Shown in pieces: positions 52,096-62,341 of a stretch of DNA of 64,000 bases (within the stretch, counting starts at the first letter, position 1; each line of letters begins with the position of its first letter). Origin of the DNA: Clostridium felsineum DSM 794 (GTDB lineage: Bacteria; Bacillota; Clostridia; Clostridiales; Clostridiaceae); the NCBI RefSeq assembly GCF_002006355.2, contig NZ_CP096980.1, positions 3,472,001 to 3,536,000 on the forward strand, in the 5' to 3' direction. The notes under the pieces are model-generated. The model was given only the letters and a program-made list of their open reading frames with translations, did no database searches and was not told the origin of the DNA. The position numbers and the translations under genes are program-made.

Positions 52096-52917
52096 CTATT
52101 TATTTTTTTCATACAATATTGGTTGAAGTTTTTCATAAACTGCATTAGCAATAGAATTCATTCCCTTATCGTTAGGATTAAAATCATCACTCACACCATA
52201 GTAATCCCTATTTCCCTCAGGTCCCATATTAGTTTTATCCGTCCATATTGGTTTTAAATCTAGCACAGGTATTTTTCTATTTTGTCCTACTCTATTAATT
52301 ACCTCATCATATTTTTCACCATAATTAACATTCCAAGTTGTCATTAAAATTATAGTTGGTGTACGCTTCACCTTAATTGTGAGATCATCTATTAAGGTAT
52401 TTAACTCATTTTCAAAAATATTTGTAGATATATTGTTGTTAATATTAGAATCATTAGTTCCATATTCTATAGTTACAATATCTGGAGCATAACTATTTAT
52501 TTCGTTAATATTATTAATTGCATCTGAAATAACTGCACCTCTCTTACCCATATTATTTTGCTGAACTTGAAATCCCATATTCGCTGTAACTCGTGCGCCT
52601 ATTTTATTTACATAAAAGTTATCTTGAGATGAGGCAGAATATCCTGCAGTAACACTATCTCCTATGGCTATGTACTTGAGAGTCTTCCCCCTTCCAATAT
52701 TTTTCATATCTTGCTCTTTATTTCGTTTTACTTGAATTTTATTACTTTTTTCTTTTCCTAATTGCTTTTTTTCATAAGCATAAGCAATTTTTTCATTATC
52801 CTTTTCTCTTTTGCTATCCTTTATCACACCACTAACTATTACACCTACTGTAATAATTAAAAGCAAAAATGCTATAATAGTTGCTTTTTTATCAGTTTTG
52901 TATCCACCATTACTCAT
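52096..52917 (-). CDS. Membrane-anchored SGNH/GDSL-type protein, possibly inactive
   Basis: A 273-residue protein with an N-terminal membrane anchor (about 12-32), a Lys-rich linker and an SGNH hydrolase fold. Block I is IAIGDSVTAGYSA with nucleophile S88, block III is EYGTNDSN with N155, but block V reads SDDFNPNDKG, so the catalytic His of the usual D-x-x-H-P-N motif is replaced by Asn (N247). The domain would face outside. Active relatives deacylate lipids or sugars. Loss of the His suggests reduced or altered activity, unless another His substitutes. Start ATG 52917 follows GGAGG. Monocistronic. Confidence 0.78.
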   Translation of the reverse strand: MSNGGYKTDKKATIIAFLLLIITVGVIVSGVIKDSKREKDNEKIAYAYEKKQLGKEKSNKIQVKRNKEQDMKNIGRGKTLKYIAIGDSVTAGYSASSQDNFYVNKIGARVTANMGFQVQQNNMGKRGAVISDAINNINEINSYAPDIVTIEYGTNDSNINNNISTNIFENELNTLIDDLTIKVKRTPTIILMTTWNVNYGEKYDEVINRVGQNRKIPVLDLKPIWTDKTNMGPEGNRDYYGVSDDFNPNDKGMNSIANAVYEKLQPILYEKNK

Positions 52918-53209
52918 TAGCTTCCTCCAGTAATATTAATAATTTCACAAATAAATAATAGCTTATTTCTAGAAACTTTTCAACATAAAATGTATGCTAT
53001 GTAATTTACAAACATATATACCTTGTTTTTTTGTGGTACTTTTTTACATTATTTTTGAATTAAAAATTAAATAGAAATAAAAAAAATAGCAAACAAAATC
53101 TAAATTATATAACTAAAGTATATAGACTTATTTTTTTACAACGATAATATATACATAAGTGTTATATATTACTAGTAACATTTATTATTTCTAAGGGGTG
53201 AGAGATTAT

Positions 53210-54244
53210 ATGTCAAGAGAAAAGAAACTACTTACAATTGATGAATTAATTCCCGGTATGATATCTGCAAATGACATAATGTTTGAGGGAAAACCATTAT
53301 TAACAGAAGGTTCAGAAATAACTGAAACATCTATAAAAAAACTAAAAGGAACTTATATAATAGATAAATTAGAAGCCTATGTAGAAAAAGGAGAAAGTTC
53401 AAAAAAATCCGAAACTATAAATGAACTTCAAACTTCATTTAATGAGTTTTCATCTAATTTAGAAGATATTTTTGCAAACATTGATAACTTAAAAAATAAT
53501 GGTATTGACAGTTTAAGAGAGTTTTCTCAAAAGGTTCAAGGTGAGTTTGAGTCCACAGGTCTAGTTATCAAAAATGTTATTTTTTATGGAAGTCAGAATA
53601 ATATCTATAGACATAGTGTTAATGTAGCTGCTATAAGCTTTATAATTGGAAAATGGCTTGGTATAAGTGAAAATGATATAAACTTATTAACTTATGCTTC
53701 ACTTCTTCACGACTTTGGAAAAACTAGATTAGACAGCAACATAATGAATAAGGGAGATAACTTAACAACTGAAGAATATGCAATATATAAAACACATCCT
53801 GTTATAGCATACCATCTTATAAAAGAAATTCCTAACATTGACAATTCTGTAGGCCTTGGAGTCTTAATGCATCATGAGCAAATTGATGGTTCAGGCTATC
53901 CTCTAGGTATTAAAGATGATAAAATTCATAAATTTGCAAAAATTATAGCTATTGCTGATGCTTTTGATAAAGTAAACTCTAATAAAGAAAATGGTCCATT
54001 CGATGGTTTAAAGGCTATTAAGGATTTAAGCTTAGGAAAATTAGACTGTCCTTATTGTAATATGTTTTTAAACCATACGCTAAATTATTATATGGGAGAA
54101 ACAGTACTTTTAAACGATAATAGATCCTGCAAAATTATAAAACTTGATATAGAGGATTTAACAAAACCTCTTCTTCTTGATGACAACGGATTTTTAGATT
54201 TAAAATCTGATTCAAGCTTATATGTAAAATCTTTAGTAATCTAA
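53210..54244 (+). CDS. HD-GYP domain protein (cyclic-di-GMP phosphodiesterase)
   Basis: A 344-residue protein. The C-terminal HD-GYP domain (about 125-275) has H167-D168 in LLHDFGKTRLD and the HHEQIDGSGYP motif (221-231), the residues that bind metal and hydrolyse cyclic-di-GMP. The N-terminal 110 residues have a GMISANDIMFEGKPLLTEGSEIT opening seen in clostridial HD-GYP proteins and a coiled segment. The longest frame begins with GTG at 53198 inside the ribosome binding site; ATG 53210 is used. A GGDEF protein is encoded nearby at 56685, so the region handles both synthesis and removal of the messenger. Confidence 0.86.
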   Translation: MSREKKLLTIDELIPGMISANDIMFEGKPLLTEGSEITETSIKKLKGTYIIDKLEAYVEKGESSKKSETINELQTSFNEFSSNLEDIFANIDNLKNNGIDSLREFSQKVQGEFESTGLVIKNVIFYGSQNNIYRHSVNVAAISFIIGKWLGISENDINLLTYASLLHDFGKTRLDSNIMNKGDNLTTEEYAIYKTHPVIAYHLIKEIPNIDNSVGLGVLMHHEQIDGSGYPLGIKDDKIHKFAKIIAIADAFDKVNSNKENGPFDGLKAIKDLSLGKLDCPYCNMFLNHTLNYYMGETVLLNDNRSCKIIKLDIEDLTKPLLLDDNGFLDLKSDSSLYVKSLVI

Positions 54245-54248
54245 AAAT

Positions 54249-54273
54249 AAGCAGCTCAAACTTTGAGCTGCTT
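54249..54273 (+). terminator. Terminator of the HD-GYP gene
   Basis: AAGCAGCTCAAA pairs with TTTGAGCTGCTT, a compact stem just past the stop. Confidence 0.75.
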
Positions 54274-54302
54274 AAAAATATTTTTGGAGTTTATAATACT
54301 AA

Positions 54303-55292
54303 CTAAGAATTTTCGTTCAACAATTTATTCCAAGTATCATTTCCTACAATACCATCAGTATTTAATCCGTGATTTGCTTGCCACTTTTTAACATTATCTT
54401 CAGTTCCACTTCCAAAAACACCGTCTACACTTCCCCCAACTCTATATTGAATATACCTTGTAGCATATTCATAGTGGGGATATTTAACTCCATCTGTTGG
54501 TTTTGAAAAAATTTCTGTAACTGCTGCTACAGTTTTAGGTCCCCAAATTCCATCCTGAGCTAACCCCATGGTTCTTTGAAATTCTTTTATAGCTGCTGTA
54601 GTACTGCTTCCATTTATTCCATCTACCACAAGACCCTTTTTCAAAAGTGTATTTAATTGCTGTTGTATTATTTTAACAGTATCTGAAGCTGAAATTGAAG
54701 GCGCGACAAAATTCCCACCGCGATTTGATGAATTCATAAAAATTCCATCATTAAATTCATTTAAATCCACACTTCCATTTACTCCATTAACAGAACCATT
54801 TTCTGAATACTGAAAACCGACATAAACTGTTGATATATTAGGTCTAATCACTCCATACTCAGCTATCCATAGTGGTATATCCTTAACCGTACTATTTAAA
54901 TTATTTTTATAGAAGCTAGTGTACGTATAAATACAGGATTCTAAACCTTGTGACTTTAAATAATCCGAAAACTGTTTTACATTGGAACTTATCTGATTAG
55001 TTGTTTGCCCTAAAGCAGCTTCTACATCAATTGCTAATTTGCAATCATAACTCAAGCCAGACAGTGCAGATAAGAAATTCTGTGCTTCACGTATAGGGTC
55101 ATTAGCCCTTAAAAAGTGGTAAAATCCAACTTTAAGTCCTGCATTTTTAGCTCCATTATAGTACTTTCTGACAGTTGAATCAGTATACGTTACCCCTTCT
55201 GTAGCCTTTATATATACTATCTCAACTCCACTTGCCTTAACCTTTGAAAAATCAATACTTCCTTGTCCAGAATAAATATCAATGCCCTTCAA
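54303..55292 (-). CDS. GH25 lysozyme with two peptidoglycan-binding repeats
   Basis: A 329-residue muramidase. The GH25 barrel covers about residues 1-195 with KGIDIYSGQGSIDF (D5) and the catalytic pair D89 and E91 in LAIDVEAALG. Two PG_binding_1 repeats follow (QQQLNTLLKKGLVVDGINGSST ... FQRTMGLAQDGIWG and YIQYRVGGSVDGVFGS ... WQANHGLNTDGIVG). No signal peptide, as often in phage-like or holin-released enzymes. The start is TTG 55292, seven bases after GGGAGG; the longer frame start at 55307 is not supported. A perfect 16-bp hairpin lies immediately upstream of the ribosome binding site. Confidence 0.88.
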   Translation of the reverse strand: MKGIDIYSGQGSIDFSKVKASGVEIVYIKATEGVTYTDSTVRKYYNGAKNAGLKVGFYHFLRANDPIREAQNFLSALSGLSYDCKLAIDVEAALGQTTNQISSNVKQFSDYLKSQGLESCIYTYTSFYKNNLNSTVKDIPLWIAEYGVIRPNISTVYVGFQYSENGSVNGVNGSVDLNEFNDGIFMNSSNRGGNFVAPSISASDTVKIIQQQLNTLLKKGLVVDGINGSSTTAAIKEFQRTMGLAQDGIWGPKTVAAVTEIFSKPTDGVKYPHYEYATRYIQYRVGGSVDGVFGSGTEDNVKKWQANHGLNTDGIVGNDTWNKLLNENS

Positions 55293-55310
55293 AATAATTC
55301 CTCCCAACTT

Positions 55311-55348
55311 AATATAGCCTTAATGAATTAATTAAGGCTATATTAATC
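55311..55348 (-). repeat. 16-bp perfect inverted repeat upstream of the GH25 gene
   Basis: TTAATATAGCCTTAAT and ATTAAGGCTATATTAA flank a six-base loop. On the minus strand it ends a few bases before GGGAGG. No T-run, so it is more likely an operator or leader hairpin than a terminator. Confidence 0.6.
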
Positions 55349-55459
55349 ATTTATAACTAATATTGAAGATTTAATTTTCTCTATTGATTATAATATGAAT
55401 ATTAACATAATTTGGACACAACTATTATAAGGTTAAGAGCTTAATAAACTAATTAATAA

Positions 55460-56371
55460 TTACCTGACACCTGTTTTATAATCTCCAGGACTACAATTGA
55501 ATTTCAAATTTTTACCGTCACTAGCACATATAACTGTGCCATTCTCATCTGTTCTATATAAAGGCAAATTTCTTGCTTTAAGCTTTTCAACTGTTTCCTT
55601 GTGAGGATGGCCATAATCATTATTTTGGCCGCAGCTTATAACCGCATATTTAGGACTCACATAATCTAAGAATTCATTTGTAGATGAAGTTCTACTACCA
55701 TGATGTGCTATTTTCAAAACATCACATTTAAGATCATACCCTTTGTTTATCATATCTCTTTCATTTGAACCTTGAGTATCCCCTGTGAATAAAAATTTGT
55801 TTTGACCATATGTTACTTTTACAATTATAGAATAAGTATTAAGGTCTCCTCTAGTTGGATTAATTGGGCCATATACATTGCAATCTGCTTTTCCAAGTTT
55901 AAAGTTTTCTTCTTCTGGTTCATTTGCTTTTAAGCCTTTATCCTTCATTGCATAAATTAAATCTCTAAATGTTTTTGTATTTGTACTAACATTATTCATA
56001 TAAATATTGTCAACTATAAAATTCTTTATAACTTTATCTGCTCCCCCTATATGATCCTCATGAGGATGGGTTAATACCATATAGTTTATTTCTTTTATTC
56101 TTTGATCTTTTAAATAATTTACAAGCGCGTTCTGTGATTCATTAGTACCGGTATCAATTAACATATTTTTATTTCCATCTTGAATTAGTATACTATCTCC
56201 CTGACCAACATCTATATAGTGAACTTTAAACTCATAATTTAATAAAGCTTCACTACTTCCTTTAGTGTGTCTACTAAATGTACTAGTATCTTTAGAACAT
56301 CCCGTAAAAATTACTAAAACACAAATTAAAATAGCAAGATACTTTTTTAATGTGATTTTTAATAGATTCAT
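55460..56371 (-). CDS. ComEC-like MBL-fold lipoprotein
   Basis: A 303-residue exported hydrolase. The signal peptide ends with a VIFTGC lipobox and lipidated C25. The domain matches the soluble C-terminal MBL part of ComEC: YIDVGQGDSILIQDGNKNMLIDTG, then the zinc motif LTHPHEDHIGG, LFTGDTQG and IAHHGSRTSST. Stand-alone versions are proposed nucleases or phosphodiesterases at the cell surface; the ComEC transmembrane channel is absent. GGAGG precedes ATG 56371, preferred over the frame start at 56401. Monocistronic. Confidence 0.85.
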   Translation of the reverse strand: MNLLKITLKKYLAILICVLVIFTGCSKDTSTFSRHTKGSSEALLNYEFKVHYIDVGQGDSILIQDGNKNMLIDTGTNESQNALVNYLKDQRIKEINYMVLTHPHEDHIGGADKVIKNFIVDNIYMNNVSTNTKTFRDLIYAMKDKGLKANEPEEENFKLGKADCNVYGPINPTRGDLNTYSIIVKVTYGQNKFLFTGDTQGSNERDMINKGYDLKCDVLKIAHHGSRTSSTNEFLDYVSPKYAVISCGQNNDYGHPHKETVEKLKARNLPLYRTDENGTVICASDGKNLKFNCSPGDYKTGVR

Positions 56372-56684
56372 TAATTTTCCTCCATAACTAACCAAAAACA
56401 AATTTTTTTTAATTTTTTAGTCAAAAAAGTAAAATTCAATATTTACATTTAACAAATAAAGAAGTATAATATAATTGCAGTTAGAAATACATTTTAATAA
56501 ATTACCTAAAAAGTAACTTTATTCACTTTACATTCTATTATTTTTATAGGTTGATATTGAGAAAATATTTATGAGAGGTATTTTTAATAATTACCTATAA
56601 TTTTAACTTTATAGTCAATTTCCCCTCGATTTTTATACAAAAGCACTGAAAGGATTTATCCAATCAGTGCTTTTGTATATTACT
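56372..56684. other. Intergenic region between the MBL lipoprotein and the large signalling gene
   Basis: A/T-rich; holds the terminator at 56639-56674 and, by necessity, the promoter of the lipoprotein gene, for which no clear consensus stands out. Confidence 0.4.
56639..56674 (-). terminator. Terminator of the large signalling gene
   Basis: AAAAGCACTGA pairs with TCAGTGCTTTT (11 pairs), about ten bases past the stop. Confidence 0.8.
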
Positions 56685-59600
56685 TTAAAACAAAGCTGCT
56701 ACAATATTAGAAATAGCACTAGCAAAGTTAAATTCTTCAAAGTTAAATTCTTTTATTTTTGCAGGCACCTTAAAATAAAGTATTCCATTAATTATTCCTT
56801 TATTAATTAATGGAATAACCATTATAGAATCCCAATCTGGCATACCTGTAGTTTCATCAAACCCACTAATATTATCCCAATCTATCATATATACTCCTAT
56901 TTTCTTTTCTAAAACCTCTCTCACAATTTTATCATTAATATAAGTTTTTTTAATAAAATCAGACTTGAATATTTTTCTTGTATACACGTTAGAAACCTTT
57001 TTATCCTTTAATAATATAATGGTGCAATAGGTGGCTTCAAAAAATTCAACTAATCTTCCCAATGCATTGAATATTTTCTCTTCAGTACTAATGCTACTTT
57101 TTAACATCTCTATAAATTCAACTGTAACCAGTACATTTCTAGAATCCTTAACGGGATTACCAGTAACTATACCTGTTATTTTATTTGTAGCCCTAGCTTT
57201 GTAATTAAACCTTTCATTCCAAATAACACATTTATTTCTACCCGTGTTTTTAGCTATATAAAGTGCCTTATCAACTTTTTCAAATATTTCTTCTTTACTT
57301 ATTGCCATATCTGGATAAGCTACTAAACCTATACTTATAGTAACACTTCTTTTATTTCCAAGTATTTTAGCTTTATCTATCCTTCGTCTTATTTTATCTG
57401 CCACTTCATATGCCTTTAAAACATTATGATTAGGCAATATAACTATAAATTCCTCTCCTCCATAACGTGCACAAACAGATTTTTCTTCAATATTGTTCAT
57501 AACTATTTTACTTACTTCCTTCAAAACTAAGTCACCTGTACCATGTCCAAATTTGTCATTTATAGCTTTGAAGTTATCAAGATCATACATAAGTACAGTA
57601 AATTCTTTAATAAAATTTCTATTTTCATCAAGCAGATCATCCATATAAATCTCTAAATGTCTTCTTGTCATAGTTCCAGTAAGCACATCTATTGTAGAAC
57701 TCATCTTCAATCTATATTTATCTACATTCAAACTTATAAGTCCATTAAACTCTATACACTTATTAATAGCATTAACATTAAAATTGTTTAATATCTTATC
57801 AGATTCTATATACAATATACCTGTTATTTCTTTATTATTTCTTTTATTTAAATTTGATAATACAGTATACACCGGAATACAAATTACAGCTTTTATACTC
57901 TCTTCTAACTCCATGTTTGGCTTAAGACCAACTCTTTTTATAAATATAGGATTTCTCTTGCTACTTACATTATAAATTATAGTATTTTCTTTAATTATGT
58001 TATTATCTACAAAATTTTGATTGTGTGTAAAAACTACTGTATCTTCGGTCTGTGTTGGCATTACAATAAAATAAATTTTTTTCGCAATAAGACTATACTT
58101 TAAATATTTAAGTATATTTTGTATATTAATAACTGACGATTCAACTTGATTTCTCATAACATTTATTCTACTATTCACTTTCCTAGGTATGAATGAAAAA
58201 TAATACTTTTTTAGATCTTTTTTTAACTGCTTTGTATAAAATAATTTTTTCAAATCTGTATTCTCGTAAAATTTTTCAATACCTTCTTTACTAAGTATGC
58301 CTTCAACACTTTTCTCATCAACTATTTTTTGTCCCATATAATTGTTTATAATATCTATATATTCTCTCAAATCATTTTTTATTTTATAGCACCTAACAAA
58401 ATTTTCCTTATACTTATCTGGCACCTTCAAATAATAGTTCCACATAAAATCTATATATTCAAAACAGTAATTAATAGCCCTAATATAGCTTCCACTTTTA
58501 AGATAATAATTGCAAATATTAACATATAGGAATTTAGATATTTTTATATCATTTTCGCATTTTCTAAGAGTATTTATTGCATATTTAAGCATTTCCTCAT
58601 TTGACAAATTTAGTGTTCTTATTATTCCAATACAATCTCTTACTAATTTATTTTTAATATTGCACCTACTTAACATTATATATATATCATTAAACATTTC
58701 TAAATCTTTTTTCCAATATACTATTATTGCAATTTGTACTATTATAACAATGCTATTAACATTTTTATTTGTAAAATCCATTCCACTTAAGGCTTTTCGA
58801 AATGTAGTTATAGCGGTTTCATTTGAATCAATTAAGTAATCAATATAATATCCTACTACCTCATCAATTTTTTTAATATTTTGCGCTCCACATTTATCTT
58901 TAAATTCCTTCATGTATTCTTTAGCTTTTTCAGGCATTCCCATTTTCAAATATATTTCTACCGCAGCTGAGTAATATACTCCCATGAGATCTAAATAATT
59001 TTTTAAATCATCTATTCTTGTTGACGCCTTAAGAAAATACTCATATGCTTCTTCTATATCATACATTACCAAGCATACTTTACATAATCTACAATAACAA
59101 TATAACTCTATATATTTATCATTGATTTTTTCAGAAAGTCCAAGAACATTTTCAAATCCATTATAAGCTTCTTTATAACTTCCTTGTTTAAAATCCAAAG
59201 TTGCTATTTGAGATAAGGATAACAATTTAAAATGTGAATAGTTAAAGTGGGTTGCTATTTGAAACACCCTAAAAAGATAATTTTTGCACTGCAAATATTC
59301 CTCATAGTAATTTCCGTATATATAAGCTATATTATTTAAAGAATCTAGTACATATGGCAGATTATCCTTAAGATATCTTTTATCAGAACACATCTTAGAA
59401 TATTTTTCTGCCTGCTTCATATCTCCTTTTTCTATATAAGAATTACTCAATACATAATACGCATAGAACTTAACATCTTCCATATCATGAGTACACTTAT
59501 CTATTACATTATTGCAAATAGAAATAGCCCTTTCAAATTCCTTAGTGAGATAGAAATTAAAGGCTTCTTCAGTATAAATTAAAAGTTCTAACTCTAAGTT

Positions 59601-62036
59601 ATACCAATTCCTTAAAAGTTCTTCCTGCCTATATATATATATCCTGCTTTCTTTCAATTGAGAATTATTTTGTAACATCCTAACTAAACGCTTTAATACT
59701 TGAAATTGAATTTCATATTCTTTTCTTTCATGCAAAAGCTTTTCTGATAATTTATAATATTCTTGTGCCTCCCTATCTTTTTCATCTAAAAATAATAAAT
59801 CTCCTAAAATAATTAATAGTTTAATTCCACTTAAAGTTGTATTATTTCTAATAGTTTTTACTAACTTTTTTATCTTGCTTACAACTTCTCTTTTGTTTTT
59901 AATATAAATAGGATACTGATATTTATTCAAATAATACTCTATAATCTTTTTCACATTAAGTGACTTTTCAAAATGAAAAAGTATTTCTTCTTTATACTTG
60001 CTTGGGTTAGATTTCTCTAATACTTCCGCTGCTCTTTCGTTAATACTACTTTTATATTCTTCATCCATTCTATCTGTAAGTGCAGCTTTAATTGTCTTAT
60101 TAGCAATAGCATAATATGTGTCTGAATCCTCCTCGATTGCCTCTATTATGCCTCTTTTAAGTAATTTTCTTATTATTTCTTCTATGTTTTCTCCATCATA
60201 TTCTTTAAAAAACATTTTTATAGTTTCTAATTTCAAGCCTATGTTAAAGATACACATAGCATTAACTATTTCTAATTCAAATCCACACATATCATTTATC
60301 TGATTTTGTATATTCTTTACAAGGGAACTATGTATGGGAATTTCATTAATTTTATCATATGATGTCACCCACAGACCATTATCCTTACTTACATATATAT
60401 ATTTTCTTACATAAAGTCCTTTTAATACTTCAATTATAAAACCTGGATTTCCTTTAGTTTTTTCAAAAATTTTTTTTGAAAAATCTCTTGGGAGAATACT
60501 AGTACCTAATACCTCTTTTATAAGTTCATTGGTACTAACAAAATTTAGTTCATTTAGAATTATATCTGTAAAATTAACCTTAAAAGAACTAATAAACTGC
60601 CCTACATCATTATTTGTATATATAATTTCATCTAAATAAGAAAACATAAACACTATATTCTTGGTATTTCTTACTTTTTCATAGAAATATTTTATAAAAT
60701 CTGTACTAAGCTCATCCACTTTATCAACATTATCTACTATTATAACTAGCCTTTTTTTACTAGCCATAACATTCATAAAATTTATACACTTATCAAATAA
60801 ATCTATTTTTTCTTCCTCTGTAGTAATATTTTTACTATCCTTAAGTTTAGTAATTATCTTTTTTCCTATCTCTCTCTCATAACTTTTAATTATTCTAGTA
60901 TCATAACTGGTAAGAATTTGCTTTAATATTTCATCAAAAATATTTCTTGTTATATTGTCTCTGTTCCCAAAGCTACAATACACATTATCCATATTAAATT
61001 TAAAAAAGTACCTAATTTCTTTTAAGAATCTTGTTTTCCCAATACCACTTTTGCCATGTACAATAAATAAATTGGACTTATTTACTACGTTCTTAAATAT
61101 GCTGCATAAATTAAGAACCTTATTTATTGGACCATCTCTCCCAACTATTTTCACATTATAATTTAATTTTTCAAACGCTTTTACATCATAGATGTTATAT
61201 CTTCTTGAAAACACAATATTTATATCCTCAACAATAGCTTTTATATTGGTATATCTTTCACTCGTATTACAAATCATTTTGTTTATAATTGGTATTATTT
61301 TCATTTCAAATTCTTTATGTGGATTTTTGATTGTAACAGCTTTATTTACATTATGTTGTAATTCTAAGGAATTATTTATCTTAGTATTACTTGAAAATTT
61401 ACTCTTACATAATTCAAATAGCAATATACCCAAATCACGTATTTCATTCGATACAATCTCACTATACTTTTCGCCATAATCTAATTTAAAATCAAATTGA
61501 AACCATTCTCTTTTACCTGCGTAATTTTCCTTAATTTTTTCCAGTTCAGATGAAATTAAATCATTAAGCTTTATATTAACTTTACCATTTTGACGTTTAA
61601 CATATATATTTTTAGAATTTATGTTTCGATATGCATAACCGCTATTATTCAAATACTGAATAGCAATGCATATCTGAACAAATATATCTATAATATCATT
61701 TTCTTCTAAATTATCCATTATTTCTACAAGTCTATTACTTTCTTTACATATTTCACATGTATAGTACCATCTCTTATCATCTTCTGTTTTGTTATCTATA
61801 GTACTTATAACATTCAGACTATACAACTTATATATGTAATTTTCATTTAAATTTACTAAATTTATAAATTCATTTTTAATATGATTTTTCGTGTTATTTG
61901 GAATATTTCTTAATTCAATTATGTTAAGTTTTAAATTAGAATCATTTCTTAAAATATCGGTAACCTCAAAGGACGAGAATATTTGCTTTTTATCTATTGT
62001 ATTTATTATCCTATATCTATTATTAATAATATTCAT
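56685..62036 (-). CDS. Giant pseudokinase-STAND ATPase-TPR-GAF-GGDEF-GAF signalling protein
   Basis: A 1783-residue multidomain protein. Residues 1-275 have a Ser/Thr-kinase fold without key residues: the VAIK lysine is missing (LNIIELRN), HRDLKxxN reads YRNINSKN, and DFG reads NDL. Residues about 300-570 are a STAND-type ATPase with Walker A GKSGIGKT and Walker B VIIVDNVD. Helical TPR-like repeats follow to about 1230, then a GAF-like segment, then a GGDEF cyclase (about 1445-1600) with intact GGEEF near 1524 and TRRHLE/FKAINDKFGH, but no RxxD inhibitory site (EEKS at that position). A final GAF-like domain ends the protein. AGTGAGC/GGAAG precede ATG 62036; the frame start at 62102 is not used. 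It probably makes cyclic-di-GMP in response to a ligand-driven ATPase switch. Confidence 0.83.
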   Translation of the reverse strand: MNIINNRYRIINTIDKKQIFSSFEVTDILRNDSNLKLNIIELRNIPNNTKNHIKNEFINLVNLNENYIYKLYSLNVISTIDNKTEDDKRWYYTCEICKESNRLVEIMDNLEENDIIDIFVQICIAIQYLNNSGYAYRNINSKNIYVKRQNGKVNIKLNDLISSELEKIKENYAGKREWFQFDFKLDYGEKYSEIVSNEIRDLGILLFELCKSKFSSNTKINNSLELQHNVNKAVTIKNPHKEFEMKIIPIINKMICNTSERYTNIKAIVEDINIVFSRRYNIYDVKAFEKLNYNVKIVGRDGPINKVLNLCSIFKNVVNKSNLFIVHGKSGIGKTRFLKEIRYFFKFNMDNVYCSFGNRDNITRNIFDEILKQILTSYDTRIIKSYEREIGKKIITKLKDSKNITTEEEKIDLFDKCINFMNVMASKKRLVIIVDNVDKVDELSTDFIKYFYEKVRNTKNIVFMFSYLDEIIYTNNDVGQFISSFKVNFTDIILNELNFVSTNELIKEVLGTSILPRDFSKKIFEKTKGNPGFIIEVLKGLYVRKYIYVSKDNGLWVTSYDKINEIPIHSSLVKNIQNQINDMCGFELEIVNAMCIFNIGLKLETIKMFFKEYDGENIEEIIRKLLKRGIIEAIEEDSDTYYAIANKTIKAALTDRMDEEYKSSINERAAEVLEKSNPSKYKEEILFHFEKSLNVKKIIEYYLNKYQYPIYIKNKREVVSKIKKLVKTIRNNTTLSGIKLLIILGDLLFLDEKDREAQEYYKLSEKLLHERKEYEIQFQVLKRLVRMLQNNSQLKESRIYIYRQEELLRNWYNLELELLIYTEEAFNFYLTKEFERAISICNNVIDKCTHDMEDVKFYAYYVLSNSYIEKGDMKQAEKYSKMCSDKRYLKDNLPYVLDSLNNIAYIYGNYYEEYLQCKNYLFRVFQIATHFNYSHFKLLSLSQIATLDFKQGSYKEAYNGFENVLGLSEKINDKYIELYCYCRLCKVCLVMYDIEEAYEYFLKASTRIDDLKNYLDLMGVYYSAAVEIYLKMGMPEKAKEYMKEFKDKCGAQNIKKIDEVVGYYIDYLIDSNETAITTFRKALSGMDFTNKNVNSIVIIVQIAIIVYWKKDLEMFNDIYIMLSRCNIKNKLVRDCIGIIRTLNLSNEEMLKYAINTLRKCENDIKISKFLYVNICNYYLKSGSYIRAINYCFEYIDFMWNYYLKVPDKYKENFVRCYKIKNDLREYIDIINNYMGQKIVDEKSVEGILSKEGIEKFYENTDLKKLFYTKQLKKDLKKYYFSFIPRKVNSRINVMRNQVESSVINIQNILKYLKYSLIAKKIYFIVMPTQTEDTVVFTHNQNFVDNNIIKENTIIYNVSSKRNPIFIKRVGLKPNMELEESIKAVICIPVYTVLSNLNKRNNKEITGILYIESDKILNNFNVNAINKCIEFNGLISLNVDKYRLKMSSTIDVLTGTMTRRHLEIYMDDLLDENRNFIKEFTVLMYDLDNFKAINDKFGHGTGDLVLKEVSKIVMNNIEEKSVCARYGGEEFIVILPNHNVLKAYEVADKIRRRIDKAKILGNKRSVTISIGLVAYPDMAISKEEIFEKVDKALYIAKNTGRNKCVIWNERFNYKARATNKITGIVTGNPVKDSRNVLVTVEFIEMLKSSISTEEKIFNALGRLVEFFEATYCTIILLKDKKVSNVYTRKIFKSDFIKKTYINDKIVREVLEKKIGVYMIDWDNISGFDETTGMPDWDSIMVIPLINKGIINGILYFKVPAKIKEFNFEEFNFASAISNIVAALF

Positions 62037-62341
62037 AAGCTCACTTCCAATACAATTATAACTATTTTTAAAACTCACTTTATATATTATACTTGTTTGC
62101 AAGTTTAAATGATAGTTATTTTTCCTTTTATCCCATTTTCTTCTTGTAATTATTCAAAAATTACAGGTGTAAAATATAAATTTTCTACCTGTAATTAGAT
62201 TCTATATATATAATAAATAAAATACTAACATTAACTTATAAGATATTCCTAAAAAAGAAGTTTGACCATAGAATTTTTTATAAAAACAATTTAATAGTAT
62301 TTTATATTATACATACCAAAATATAATTTTTACAATATACC
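62037..62341. other. A/T-rich intergenic region
   Basis: Contains the likely dapF terminator (62159-62196) and the upstream region of the large signalling gene. No gene found. Confidence 0.4.
62159..62196 (-). terminator. Probable terminator of the DapF gene
   Basis: AATTACAGGT pairs with ACCTGTAATT; on the minus strand TTTTTG follows. It lies about 145 bases after the stop, so assignment is less certain. Confidence 0.5.
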
